This document shows positions 17,460-25,944 of a DNA stretch of 64,000 nt, piece by piece (position 1 is the stretch's first letter; every line of letters begins with the position of its first letter). Under the pieces are notes generated by a model that worked only from the letters and a program-made list of their open reading frames with translations, did not search any database and had not been told where the DNA came from. This DNA is from Halorussus gelatinilyticus. GTDB taxonomy: Archaea; Halobacteriota; Halobacteria; Halobacteriales; Haladaptataceae. A program made the position numbers and the translations under genes. The stretch is taken from the NCBI RefSeq assembly GCF_023238445.1, contig NZ_CP096658.1, positions 62,001 to 126,000 on the forward strand, read 5' to 3'.

Positions 17460-19321
17460 CAGAGGTCACCTCGGTAGCGCAGGACGGCCAGTTCGAGCAG
17501 GACGAACACGAGCGCGACGCCCGCGACGACGGGCGTGAGCTTCTGCGGGACGGTCGTGGTCTCGGTGTCGCCCGCGCTCGCGCCCGACCCGTCGCCGCCG
17601 ACGCGGGGCGCGGAGACGTTCGACTCGGTCGCGCTGGCGAGCGACGCGCCGTAGCGGTCGCCTCCGACCGCGTAGAATCCGGCCTCGCGGAACGTGAGGA
17701 CGCTCCCCGTTCGCGTTCCGGAGGGCGTCTTCGCGGTCGCGTTCCCGCCGAGAGAGAGCGACGTGCCGGTCTCGGGGTTCATCGCGGAGAGCGACCGGCG
17801 ACCCGTCAGGTCGTAGACGACGCGCTTCCAGAAGACGGGGTATCGGTAGTTGTGCGCGAACGACGACCCGTCGGGGTAGCCGTAGTAGAGTATCTCTCCG
17901 GGACCGCGCGGCGCGCTCGCCAGCAGGGGCGTCCCGTTGACCGTCTCCAGCAGCGCGCGGCCCGACCGGAGTTCGGCCCGGACCGCGGTCTTCGGGGCCG
18001 GGAAGGTCACGTCCGCGGTGAGACCGGTCGCGTTCGGCTGGCGAATCGCGGGGTCCGAAACCGTGCCGTTGGGCACGACCGGGAGTAGGTCGCCGTAGCC
18101 GACCGCCGAGAGGTTCGACTGGGCCTGAATCACGACGCCGCCGCCCCCGGCCAGCGTCTCGCGGGCGACCTGCACCGTCCCGTTCAGGAGGCGGCCGGGT
18201 TCGACCCCGCCGAAGACCACGAGGTCGTAGGACTTGGAGACCGACGCGGGTGGGTTCTTGACGGTCACCCTCATCCCGCGGATGACCCGCAGGGCGGTGA
18301 CGAGCGACCGGTCCGGGTCGTTGGTGACGACCAGCACGTCCATCGTCGGTTCGTCCGGGGCCGCGATCGAGAGTCGGTCGTCGGTCGGGAACCTGTCGCC
18401 GGGCGAGAGCCGGAGGGTGCCGCCGCCCGCGGGCACCGGCAGGTCTACCGACGCGACCTCGCCGGGCGCGAGCGTCAGCGACACGCTCTCGTCGCCGAGC
18501 GAGACCTTCCGGGTCGCCTTCGCGTCGCCGAAGTTCTTCACGCGGACCGACGCGCTGCCGTCGGCGAAGGCGTAGTTCACGACGCCGACGTTGCTTGCGC
18601 CGCCGCGGGCGAACTGCCGGAGCGACACGTCGTAGCCTCTGGCGCGCGCCGAGGCGACCGCCGAGCGCCAGTCGTCCGAGGCGAAGTCGCTCACCACGAC
18701 GATGCGGGCCTCCTCGCCCGCGACCGCGGCGGCCCGGTCGATAGCTCCGCGGAGGTCGCCCGGCGCGTCCGCGACCGAGAGACCCGAGAGCGTTGCCTTC
18801 GCCTCCGCCGGGGGTGCGCGCCGCGCGACCACCGCAGTCTCCGCGCCCGCGACGACCACGGAGGTCTCGGCGGTCGCGGCGTCCGTCGCGGCCGAAATCG
18901 CCCGGTCGAACCGGGTGGTTCCGCCGGACTCGGTCGCCATGCTCGCGGTCGCGTCCACGACGAGGACGGTCTCCGAGACGGTCTCGCTCTCCGAGACCGG
19001 GACGTAGGGCGCGGCCAGCGAGACGGCGACCGCGAGGATGGCGAGCAACTGGACCGCGAGGACGGCGTTGCGCCGGAGGCGACGGAGCGCGGGGTGGCGG
19101 CGTCGTTCCTCACTGTCGCCGGCGAGGAACTCGACCGCCGGGAACTCGATTCGCTCCGGGTCGGGTTTCAGGAGGTACAGCGCGAGGACGGGAATCGCGG
19201 CCGCCAGCGCGGCGAGACCGAGCGGTCGGAGGAACGCCGACGAGAGCGATTCGAGTCCGGGGAGCGTCGAGAGCGGTCCGAACCCGGAGACCGCCGCCGA
19301 CGTCGGTTCGACGGGACGCAC
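17459..19321 (-). CDS. BatA-type membrane VWA-like protein, first gene of MoxR operon
   Basis: A 620-residue protein. The N-terminus has the BatA layout: membrane helix (LGLAALAAAIPVLALYLL), short loop LKPDPERIEFPAVEFL, second helix (about 85-108), then a VWA-like domain starting LVVDATASMATES with the metal-site residues. A long beta-rich region follows, and a last membrane helix near the C-terminus (GVALVFVLLELAVL). The start is a GTG; no in-frame ATG is close. A 9-base tandem repeat lies 50 bases upstream. As first gene, it likely carries the operon promoter. Confidence 0.85.
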   Translation of the reverse strand: MRPVEPTSAAVSGFGPLSTLPGLESLSSAFLRPLGLAALAAAIPVLALYLLKPDPERIEFPAVEFLAGDSEERRRHPALRRLRRNAVLAVQLLAILAVAVSLAAPYVPVSESETVSETVLVVDATASMATESGGTTRFDRAISAATDAATAETSVVVAGAETAVVARRAPPAEAKATLSGLSVADAPGDLRGAIDRAAAVAGEEARIVVVSDFASDDWRSAVASARARGYDVSLRQFARGGASNVGVVNYAFADGSASVRVKNFGDAKATRKVSLGDESVSLTLAPGEVASVDLPVPAGGGTLRLSPGDRFPTDDRLSIAAPDEPTMDVLVVTNDPDRSLVTALRVIRGMRVTVKNPPASVSKSYDLVVFGGVEPGRLLNGTVQVARETLAGGGGVVIQAQSNLSAVGYGDLLPVVPNGTVSDPAIRQPNATGLTADVTFPAPKTAVRAELRSGRALLETVNGTPLLASAPRGPGEILYYGYPDGSSFAHNYRYPVFWKRVVYDLTGRRSLSAMNPETGTSLSLGGNATAKTPSGTRTGSVLTFREAGFYAVGGDRYGASLASATESNVSAPRVGGDGSGASAGDTETTTVPQKLTPVVAGVALVFVLLELAVLRYRGDL

Positions 19322-19370
19322 GGCTACTCGGGCACCTCCGTCGAGCGTCGAGAGGCGCGTCGTACGCGCG

Positions 19371-19415
19371 GCGTGCGGGGCATGCGGGGCATGCAGGGCG
19401 TACGGGGCGGTCGGC
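19371..19415. repeat. 9-bp tandem repeat (GCATGCGGG type), about five units
   Basis: Units start at 19371, 19380, 19389, 19398 and 19407, with consensus GCATGCGGG and one or two changes in the outer units. They lie in the upstream region of the BatA-type gene. Between 19420 and 19589 nothing but AT-rich sequence (TAAATATCTTATCG) is seen. Confidence 0.6.
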
Positions 19416-19589
19416 GAGCGTCGTGAGTCGTGCCAATTCCGGGCATCGTTCGGAGTCGCCCGTCGGGGGAAAGCTGTTGGAGGACTAACGGGCGGTTGCG
19501 AGATTGTGTTCGCGGGTCGTGTAAATATCTTATCGTTCGAAAATCGAGAGGAAGCGGGCGCAGGCCGCCGCGGTAATCGCGGCGACCCC

Positions 19590-19856
19590 TCACGCGCTCT
19601 CCTTCGGGTCGAGCACGTCGCGGAGCGCGTCGCCCAGCACGCTGAACGAGACGACGGTGAGGGCGAGCAGCGTCACGGCGGCCGTCGAGGCCCACCACGT
19701 CGCCGGGAACTCCTTGCTGAGTTCGAGCGCGATGATTTCGCCCCACGACGGCAACAGGAGATTGTTGAGGTCGAGGTAGGCGACGGCCGCCTCGGTCAAC
19801 AGGAAGAGGGGAATCTGACGGCTCATCGCGGTCGCCACGGTCGAGGAGACGTTCCG
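19590..19856 (-). pseudogene. 3' remnant of a dipeptide/oligopeptide ABC transporter permease (DppC/OppC type)
   Basis: About 80 residues read like the C-terminus of a DppC-type permease: IPLFLLTEAAVAYL, then PSWGEIIALEL, WW, and the ending FSVLGDALRDVLDPKE, which is the classic tail of this family. A GTG at 19838 is the first possible start, but family similarity continues upstream to about NVSSTVA. The other 200 or more residues and all other transporter genes are absent; a YjbQ gene begins immediately next to it. This is a leftover of a deleted or rearranged transporter operon and should not be functional. Confidence 0.75.
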
Positions 19857-19881
19857 GCGTCCGCTTCGGCGGACACCGCGT

Positions 19882-20265
19882 TCACTCGGTCACGACCACC
19901 TCGACCTGCCGCGTCCGCGGGCCGTCACACTCCACGAACAGCACGGACTGCCACGTTCCGAGCGCCAACTCGCCGTCCTCGACGGGCACGCTCACCGACT
20001 CGCCCAGCACGGTCGCCCGCAGGTGGGCGTCGGCGTTGTCGTCGATGCGGTCGTGGCGGTAGTCGCCGTCGCTCGGCGCGAGTCCCTCCGCGAACGCCTC
20101 GATGTCGTCCAGCAGGCCGGACTCGGCCTCTTGGAGGACGACCCCGGCGGTGGTGTGGCGGACGAAGACGGTGCAGAGGCCCGTCGCGTCGTCGGGAATC
20201 TCGGCGGCCACGCGGTCGGTCACGTCCACGACCTGCGTGCGCCGGTCGGTCTCGACGTCGAACAT
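19882..20265 (-). CDS. YjbQ / UPF0047 family protein (secondary thiamine-phosphate synthase type)
   Basis: A 127-residue single-domain protein. It has the family landmarks FVRHTTAGV, DNADAHLRA and the terminal block LGTWQSVLFVECDGPR; the conserved His and the central Asp/His residues form the presumed active site. Family members can show weak thiamine-phosphate synthase activity, but their physiological role is unclear. No thiamine genes are adjacent. Length is normal for the family. Confidence 0.9.
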   Translation of the reverse strand: MFDVETDRRTQVVDVTDRVAAEIPDDATGLCTVFVRHTTAGVVLQEAESGLLDDIEAFAEGLAPSDGDYRHDRIDDNADAHLRATVLGESVSVPVEDGELALGTWQSVLFVECDGPRTRQVEVVVTE

Positions 20266-20417
20266 GCGCGGCGGTTCGGCGGCGAGCGCCGTAGTCCCAC
20301 CGGAGCGTCAGCGCTCGAACGCGTCGGCGTCGTGGCTTCGAGCCGAGTCCCGTGACCGCCCACCTCGTTCGCCGTCTTAGGTCCACTTTAGGTCCCCGCG
20401 GCCGACACCCCGGACGA

Positions 20418-21401
20418 ATGACCCGAACCTCAGACGACGCCCCCGACGAAGACGCCCCCGACGTGGTCGTCCTGCGCAAGAGCACCCACGGTGTGCCCGT
20501 CTCGGAGTACGGCGCGGAGCTGCGCGAGCGCCTGCCCGACAGAACCGTCGCCTACGCTCGGACGCCGACCGAGGAGCGCGAACTCGTCGCGGACGCGCCG
20601 GTCGTCGCCGGGATGGAACTCGACGCCGACCTGCTGGAGCACGCCGAGGCGATGGAACTGTTCGCGTGCGCCTACGCCGGGACCGGCCACTTGCCGCTGG
20701 ACGCGCTCGAAGACCGGGGCGTGGCCGTGACGAACGCCTCGGGCGTCCACGGGCCGAACATCGGCGAGCACGTCGTGGGGAACCTGTTGGTCTTCGCCCG
20801 GCGACTCCACGAGGGGTGGCGACGCCAGCGGAACCGCGAGTGGCGACACTTCCGCGCTCACGAGTTACAGGACAGCACCGTCACGGTGGTCGGCTTGGGC
20901 GCTATCGGACGGTCCGTCGTCGAGCGATTGCAGGGCTTCGGCGTCGAGACCGTCGGCGTGCGCTACACGCCCGAGAAGGGCGGCCCGACCGACGAGGTGG
21001 TCGGCTTCGAGGGACCGGAGTTCGAGGACGCGCTCGCTCGGACCGACTACCTCGTTCTCGCCTGCCCGCTGACCGAGACGACGCGGGGGCTGATCGGCAA
21101 GCCCGAACTGAAGACCCTGCCGCCGGACGCCGTGCTGGTCAACGTCGCCCGCGGGCCGGTCGTGGACACCGACGCGCTGGTGTGGGCGCTCCGCGGAAGC
21201 CACCTCCGGGGCGCGGCGCTGGACGTGACCGACCCCGAACCGCTCCCGGAGGACCACCCGCTCTGGAACTTCGAGAACTGCCTGATTACGCCCCACTGCT
21301 CGGGCCACACGCCGGAGTACTACTCGCGGCTGGCCGACATCGTGGCCGATAACGTGCGACGGTTGGACGACGGCGAGGAGTTGCGAAATCGGGTGGTGTG
21401 A
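20418..21401 (+). CDS. D-2-hydroxyacid dehydrogenase (NAD-dependent)
   Basis: A 327-residue dehydrogenase. It has the nucleotide-binding motif VVGLGAIGRSV, the catalytic Arg in NVARGPVVD, the Glu in VTDPEPLPEDHPLW, and the catalytic His in ITPHCSGHT. It is a glycerate / phosphoglycerate-type dehydrogenase of the short form, without an ACT domain; the substrate cannot be fixed from sequence. The ATG at 20418 is supported by a TTTAGG element about 28 bases upstream; an upstream in-frame start would add a basic tail without similarity. Confidence 0.88.
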   Translation: MTRTSDDAPDEDAPDVVVLRKSTHGVPVSEYGAELRERLPDRTVAYARTPTEERELVADAPVVAGMELDADLLEHAEAMELFACAYAGTGHLPLDALEDRGVAVTNASGVHGPNIGEHVVGNLLVFARRLHEGWRRQRNREWRHFRAHELQDSTVTVVGLGAIGRSVVERLQGFGVETVGVRYTPEKGGPTDEVVGFEGPEFEDALARTDYLVLACPLTETTRGLIGKPELKTLPPDAVLVNVARGPVVDTDALVWALRGSHLRGAALDVTDPEPLPEDHPLWNFENCLITPHCSGHTPEYYSRLADIVADNVRRLDDGEELRNRVV

Positions 21402-21495
21402 CGCGCGGTCGAACGACCGAGATTCGCGGACCCCTACCGGAAGCCGGGTCGAGTCGGCGACCAGCTTTATCCCGTCGCCTCCCGAAGGTCGAAAC

Positions 21496-21723
21496 ATGAG
21501 AAAACGAATCAAGCGAGTTCTGAACCGCGCCGAGTACGCCGCCGCCGGGGCCGCCATCGGCGGTGCGCTCGGCGGACTCGTCAGTCGGAACGCCGCGAGT
21601 ACCGCCGCGGGCATCGGTGCGCTCGTCGGCGCGACCGTCGGCGAGAAACGAGGGTCCGTCGATGCCGTCGTCACGCGGGTCGCGGACGCGAGCGAGACCC
21701 AGAAACTGCGTCTGCGGAAGTAG
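21496..21723 (+). CDS. Small glycine-zipper membrane-associated protein
   Basis: A 75-residue basic protein. Residues about 14-50 are a glycine zipper (AAAGAAIGGALGGLV, GIGALVGATVG) flanked by Arg/Lys-rich ends. Such segments insert into or pack against membranes. The function is unknown. It has a TATA-like TTTATCC about 28 bases upstream of the ATG, so it is probably transcribed alone. Confidence 0.6.
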   Translation: MRKRIKRVLNRAEYAAAGAAIGGALGGLVSRNAASTAAGIGALVGATVGEKRGSVDAVVTRVADASETQKLRLRK

Positions 21724-21759
21724 GGCCGACGACGGTCGAAGCCGTAGTCCGCTCCGTTT

Positions 21760-22677
21760 TCATCCGCCGCGAATCCCGAGCGAGACGAAAATCGCGCCGA
21801 AGACGCCCGTCACGAGCGCGGCGTACCACAGCACGGCGTCGCCCCGCGAAGCGGTACCCGTCGGCTCCACTGTCAGCAGGACCCCGGCGAAGGCGAACAG
21901 AAACAGGCCGAAAGCGACGGCGACGAGTCGGACCGCGGTGCGCTTCGGGCCGGGGTCGCCCGCGTCGGTCGCGACGCCCGCTTCGAGCGCGTCGCGGAGG
22001 CGCGAATCGACGCGCCGCGGCACGACGAGCGTCCGCGGCGTGGCGAAGTTCGCGGCCCCCGCCGCGTACGAGAGCCGGTAGACGACGTAGCCCCCGAGCG
22101 ACCAGCGGCGGACCCCTACGAGCGTCGAGAGGTCCACGTCGGTCCCGGAGTAGGCGAGTCGCCTGTTCTCGGCGTCGAGTTCGCCCTCGGAGGTGAACAG
22201 GCTGGCGACCAGTAGCGGGACGACGACGGTCGCGCCGACCAGCACCGGAAACAGGTGGCCCGGCAGGACGAGCGCGCCGACGGCGAGGACGGCGAGACCG
22301 CCGACCGACTCCGCCGCGAGCGTCCGGCGGTCGAGACCGCGGAACGGCGCGGCGAACTCGGTGGTGCGATGCGCGAGAAGGTGCGGGGCCGTCCGCGAGA
22401 GTCCGAACGCGACCGCGAGCAGGGTCGCGAACGCGAGCAGGTAGTTCCCTTCGACCGCCAGCAGGACGACGAGACCGACCGCGCCGAGAACGACGCCGAG
22501 CGCGAACCCGAGGACGACGCCGACCGGGAGCGCGACGAGACCGCGGAGCAGTCGGGACTCGGCGGGCGTGTGGGACCACGCGAAAGTCGCCGAATCCGCG
22601 GAGGAGGTCGGCGAATCAGTGGGGGCGGTCGCCGAGTCGGAGACGACGGTCTCCGACTCGGCGGAATCGGTCGGCAT
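21760..22677 (-). CDS. Hypothetical multi-pass membrane protein
   Basis: A 305-residue protein with an acidic Ser/Thr/Asp N-terminal tail of about 30 residues, then about six membrane helices in two groups (residues 45-115 and 130-175), a soluble loop with DLSTLVGVRRWSLGGYVVYRLSY, and two final helices. No known family is recognised. It is convergent with the glycine-zipper gene and shares its upstream region with no other gene. Confidence 0.65.
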   Translation of the reverse strand: MPTDSAESETVVSDSATAPTDSPTSSADSATFAWSHTPAESRLLRGLVALPVGVVLGFALGVVLGAVGLVVLLAVEGNYLLAFATLLAVAFGLSRTAPHLLAHRTTEFAAPFRGLDRRTLAAESVGGLAVLAVGALVLPGHLFPVLVGATVVVPLLVASLFTSEGELDAENRRLAYSGTDVDLSTLVGVRRWSLGGYVVYRLSYAAGAANFATPRTLVVPRRVDSRLRDALEAGVATDAGDPGPKRTAVRLVAVAFGLFLFAFAGVLLTVEPTGTASRGDAVLWYAALVTGVFGAIFVSLGIRGG

Positions 22678-22752
22678 ACACTCACGAACGAACTGCGATG
22701 GGAAAGTTCCTGTCGTCGCGCCGAGGAGTTCGAGACGCCGAGGGGACGACGC

Positions 22753-23787
22753 TCAGAGCCAGCCGTCGCGGTCGAGCAGTTCGCCGTTCAGAATCGCCGC
22801 GCCCGCCGCGCCGCGAATCGTGTTGTGCGCGAGGCAGTTGTACTGGATGCCCGCGGGGGTCGCTTGGACGCCGCCGGCCGCGATGGCCATCCCGCCGCCC
22901 AGCGTGCGGTCGAGTCGGGGTTGCGGGCGGCTCGGGTCCTCGAAGACCTCGATGAGTTGGTCAGGGGACCTCGGCAGGTCGAGGCTCTCGACGCCGCGGA
23001 AGGCGTCTTCGACGTCGGCCTCGGTCACGTCCCGCTCGGTCTCGGCCCAGACGTTTTCGAGGTGGCCGTCGATGGTTGGCACGCGGTTGCACGAGGCCGA
23101 GACCTCGGCGTCGTGGCGGGCGAGTTCCGCGCCGTCGAACTCGCCGAGGAGCTTCTTGGACTCGGTCTCCATCTTCTCTTCCTCGCCGCCGATGTGGGGG
23201 ATGACGTTGTCGAGTATCTCCATCGAGGAGACCCCCGAGTAACCCGCGCCCGAGACCGCTTGGAGCGTCGAGACGTGGACGCGCTCCAGTCCGAACTGGT
23301 CGAGCGCCGCGAGCGTCGGGACCATCGTGATGGTCGAGCAGTTGGGGTTCTTGACGACCGCGCCGTCCCACCCGCGCTCGTCGCGCTGGACCTCCAGCAG
23401 TTCGAGGTGGTCCGGATTGATTTCGGGGATGACGAGGGGCACGTCGTCGGCGAGTCGGTCGTTCGAGGAGTTCGAGGAGAGGACGTAGCCGGCTTCGGCG
23501 AAGTCGGGTTCGACCTCGGCGGCGACGCCGGAGGGGAGCGACGAAAAGAGGAGGTCCACGTCGTCGGGGACCGCGTCGGGGTCGGTCTCCCTGACGGTCA
23601 GGTCGGCCACCGCGTCGGGAATCGGGGAATCGACGCGCCACTTCGCGGCCTCGCCGTAGGATTTGCCCGCGCTGTCTTCGCTCGCCGTTACTGCCGCCAG
23701 TTCGAACTCGGAGTGGCCGTCGAGGAGTTGGATGCATCGCTGGCCGACCGCACCGGTTGCGCCGAGGACGCCGACTCGTACAGTCAT
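22753..23787 (-). CDS. asd: Aspartate-semialdehyde dehydrogenase
   Basis: A 344-residue enzyme that reduces aspartyl phosphate to aspartate semialdehyde, the branch point for Lys, Thr and Met synthesis. The NADP motif is VLGATGAVGQR, the catalytic Cys is Cys150 in KNPNCSTI, and a His in the block IDGHLENV completes the site. The archaeal/fungal-type subfamily is indicated by the GGVQATPAG and RGAAGAAILNGE segments. It lies upstream of the S17e gene on the same strand, with a 195-base gap. Confidence 0.94.
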   Translation of the reverse strand: MTVRVGVLGATGAVGQRCIQLLDGHSEFELAAVTASEDSAGKSYGEAAKWRVDSPIPDAVADLTVRETDPDAVPDDVDLLFSSLPSGVAAEVEPDFAEAGYVLSSNSSNDRLADDVPLVIPEINPDHLELLEVQRDERGWDGAVVKNPNCSTITMVPTLAALDQFGLERVHVSTLQAVSGAGYSGVSSMEILDNVIPHIGGEEEKMETESKKLLGEFDGAELARHDAEVSASCNRVPTIDGHLENVWAETERDVTEADVEDAFRGVESLDLPRSPDQLIEVFEDPSRPQPRLDRTLGGGMAIAAGGVQATPAGIQYNCLAHNTIRGAAGAAILNGELLDRDGWL

Positions 23788-23982
23788 GGTACTCGTTGGT
23801 AGGGCGATACGGCGATAAAACGATTTGGGAAGACCAGCTTTTTGCCCGACTCGGCGACGGCGACGTCCGCGCGGGCGACGGCGATGCCCGGTCCGCCAGC
23901 GGCGACGTTCGAGCCGGAGACGCCGGGCGAGGGCGTCGCTACCGGGCGGTGGCTCGCGGAAGTAAACAGGAACTCGTCGGCG

Positions 23983-24156
23983 CTACTTCTTGCGGGTGAC
24001 GTAGCCGGCGATGCGGTTGCGGACGCCCTTCGACTCGATGCTGGTGAGCTTCTGGACGCTCTCTTTGTTCTGTTCGAAGTCGGTCGTGAAGGCGTCGGGG
24101 TATCGCTCCAGCAGGATCTTCCCCGTCTTCTTGACGTAGTCGGGTTTGATTGCCAT
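23983..24156 (-). CDS. rps17e: 30S ribosomal protein S17e
   Basis: A 57-residue protein, starting MAIKPDYVKKTGKILLERYP and containing NKESVQKLTSIESKGVRNRI and a terminal basic tail; this is the archaeal/eukaryal small-subunit protein S17e. The start at 24156 follows an extended leader without other ATG in frame. A GC-rich stretch of 195 bases before it (24157-24350) has no gene. It is transcribed toward asd. Confidence 0.95.
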   Translation of the reverse strand: MAIKPDYVKKTGKILLERYPDAFTTDFEQNKESVQKLTSIESKGVRNRIAGYVTRKK

Positions 24157-24350
24157 GGTGTGATTTCTACGTCCGGAAAGTAAGTGCGTTGCGGTCTCCG
24201 GTCGTCCGGGCGGCCCTCTCGGGGGTTCCGGCGGCCGGGTCTCGCCGCGAGGTCCGGGCGGCCGGAGTCGCCCCCGGCGGTTCGGCCGCCTAGACCCCCT
24301 TCGGGTCGAGACCCGACAGACCAAGGACCTGCGGACGCGTAGTCGAAGCC

Positions 24351-24941
24351 ATGCCGACCTTCGTCGAATCGGTCCGGACCGTCGAGGACCCCGCGGAGTT
24401 GCGCCGCCGACTCGCCGAGCGAATCGACGCCATCGGCGAGGCGCTGGACCTCCTCGAATCGTGGACCGAGGAGAGCCGCGACGCACAGACGGAACTGGCC
24501 TCGCAGTACGACGCCGCCAAGCGACTCGCCCGCGACGAGATTCGGAGCGCGAGGGACGCGAGCGAGGGGGAGAACGGGAGCGGAATCGAGGCCGAGGAAG
24601 CCGACGCCCGCGAGGACCCCGAGGAAATCCCGGCCGTGGACCTGCTCGACCACCCCGCGGTGGCCGACCAGACGAAAGACCGACTCCGGGAGTACAGCAC
24701 GAAGCTATCGGTCTACCTGAACCGCGAGGAGTCCTACGGTGCCGCGCGGTCCACGCTCATCGGCGCGCTCGACGCGGAACTCGACCTCTACGCCGACCTC
24801 TTGGCGGAACTGGAGTCCGGGGAGGCGAGCGCGGCCGACGCCCACCGACGCATCACGGCGTTCGCCCGCGAGGACGCCCCCGGCCCGGAGAACCGGACCG
24901 CCGCGGATGTGGTTCTCGAAGCGGAAGTGGACGAGGGCTGA
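24351..24941 (+). CDS. Haloarchaeal hypothetical protein, helical
   Basis: A 196-residue, very acidic, mostly helical protein with two helix blocks (residues 1-75 and 100-160) joined by a Glu/Asp/Ala linker. Repeated ELYADL-type and LRRRLAERIDAI-type helices suggest a coiled or four-helix arrangement. No catalytic motif or membrane helix is visible, and the function is unknown. Confidence 0.65.
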   Translation: MPTFVESVRTVEDPAELRRRLAERIDAIGEALDLLESWTEESRDAQTELASQYDAAKRLARDEIRSARDASEGENGSGIEAEEADAREDPEEIPAVDLLDHPAVADQTKDRLREYSTKLSVYLNREESYGAARSTLIGALDAELDLYADLLAELESGEASAADAHRRITAFAREDAPGPENRTAADVVLEAEVDEG

Positions 24942-24974
24942 CCGACCGACGGGAATCGGCCTGCATCCTCATGT

Positions 24975-24985
24975 GATTTTTATAG
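24975..24985 (+). promoter_or_regulatory. TATA box of small gene at 25016
   Basis: GATTTTTATAG, about 35 bases before the ATG, in a short AT-rich island between two GC-rich genes. Confidence 0.5.
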
Positions 24986-25015
24986 AGATCGTTTCAGAAT
25001 TGCGTAAAGATAATT

Positions 25016-25246
25016 ATGGTGGAATATGCACGTCCAAGCAGTACAGTGCCGGGAGCAGACCGAGAGACAGACGGAGAACCGGTCGAAGCAGCCGACTCGG
25101 GCCGGACGTTCGAGAACGAACTCGAAGAACTCGTCCTCAAAGCGTTCGGCGACGGCGAGGAGATAGAGGGCGTCTGGGACCTCGAATACGCCCCGGACGA
25201 GATTCCAGACTGGACGGTCACCATCGACCGAAAGGACGGTATCTGA
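25016..25246 (+). CDS. Haloarchaeal small acidic protein
   Basis: A 76-residue protein. The first 30 residues are polar and probably disordered; the rest holds a helix (ENELEELVLKAFGDG) and a terminal strand pair (DWTVTIDRKDG). No known function. Strand and own TATA box separate it from the convergent DUF447 operon, whose last stop lies two bases away. Confidence 0.6.
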   Translation: MVEYARPSSTVPGADRETDGEPVEAADSGRTFENELEELVLKAFGDGEEIEGVWDLEYAPDEIPDWTVTIDRKDGI

Positions 25247-25248
25247 AT

Positions 25249-25944
25249 CTACTCGTCGAGGTGGTCGCGGAGGCGGTCCAACGCGGTGCGGACGCGGTCG
25301 TCACCGCAGTTTCGCCCGACTGCTTCGAAGTACGACAGCCGTTCTCTGAGTTCCGACTGGTCGTAGGCGTCCACGCCGAGCCGCGAGGCCGCGACGGTCG
25401 CCTCCACGACCGCCCCGATACCCCGGTTTATCGTCGGCACAGTCTCGCGCTCGACGCCCGACTCGACTGGCGTCAGCGTCCACGCTTCCCACTCGGTGTC
25501 GTCCGCCGCGCCGGAATCGACCCGCTCGACTTCGACCTCGACCCACGCGTCTGCCGAGTCCAGCACCGGTTCCTCGACCTCGAAGATGGAGAGCGTCGCA
25601 TCCACGAAGTCCACCGGGTCGCGGACGAACTGGACGTAGCCGCCGCCCTGCCGGTGGAAGTTGCGCCGGGTCCGGGTGTTGCCCCACGTCCGGGCGGTGA
25701 CTCGGCCGTCGCCCCGCGCGTCGTTCTCGCCGTCACTCTGCCCGTCGTTCTCGCCGTCGCGCTCCGCGGGCGGGTGGAGACCGAGCGCGGCGACGTTCCA
25801 CAGGTCGTTCGGCCCGAGCGTCGTCACCAGCGACTCGGTTATCCCGCGGAGTTCGACCGGCCAGTCCGCTGGCGACGCTTGGTCGTCAGTGGACCGGCGG
25901 TCGTCCGAGTTTCCGGACCGCTCGGACTCGCCCAGTTCGCTCAC
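25249..25944 (-). CDS. DUF447 family protein (FMN-binding split-barrel type)
   Basis: A 231-residue protein starting at a GTG that overlaps the upstream CitG-like gene by four bases. After an acidic linker, residues 35-55 read ITESLVTTLGPNDLWNVAALG, the entry of the DUF447 flavoreductase-like fold. The block RTWGNTRTRRN is the probable FMN phosphate site. A helical C-terminal domain follows. DUF447 proteins recur with CitG-like proteins in methanogens and methylotrophs near tetrahydromethanopterin genes (general knowledge, not checked here). Last gene of the cofD operon. Confidence 0.85.
   Translation of the reverse strand: MSELGESERSGNSDDRRSTDDQASPADWPVELRGITESLVTTLGPNDLWNVAALGLHPPAERDGENDGQSDGENDARGDGRVTARTWGNTRTRRNFHRQGGGYVQFVRDPVDFVDATLSIFEVEEPVLDSADAWVEVEVERVDSGAADDTEWEAWTLTPVESGVERETVPTINRGIGAVVEATVAASRLGVDAYDQSELRERLSYFEAVGRNCGDDRVRTALDRLRDHLDE

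Noticed and set aside
15738-17477. 579-codon plus-strand frame over the large VWA gene
   Set aside because: The minus-strand VWA protein is well supported, with overlapping operon starts.
19324-19746. Open frames across the 9-bp tandem repeat
   Set aside because: The Cys/Pro/Arg-rich translation comes from the repeat itself and crosses the permease remnant.
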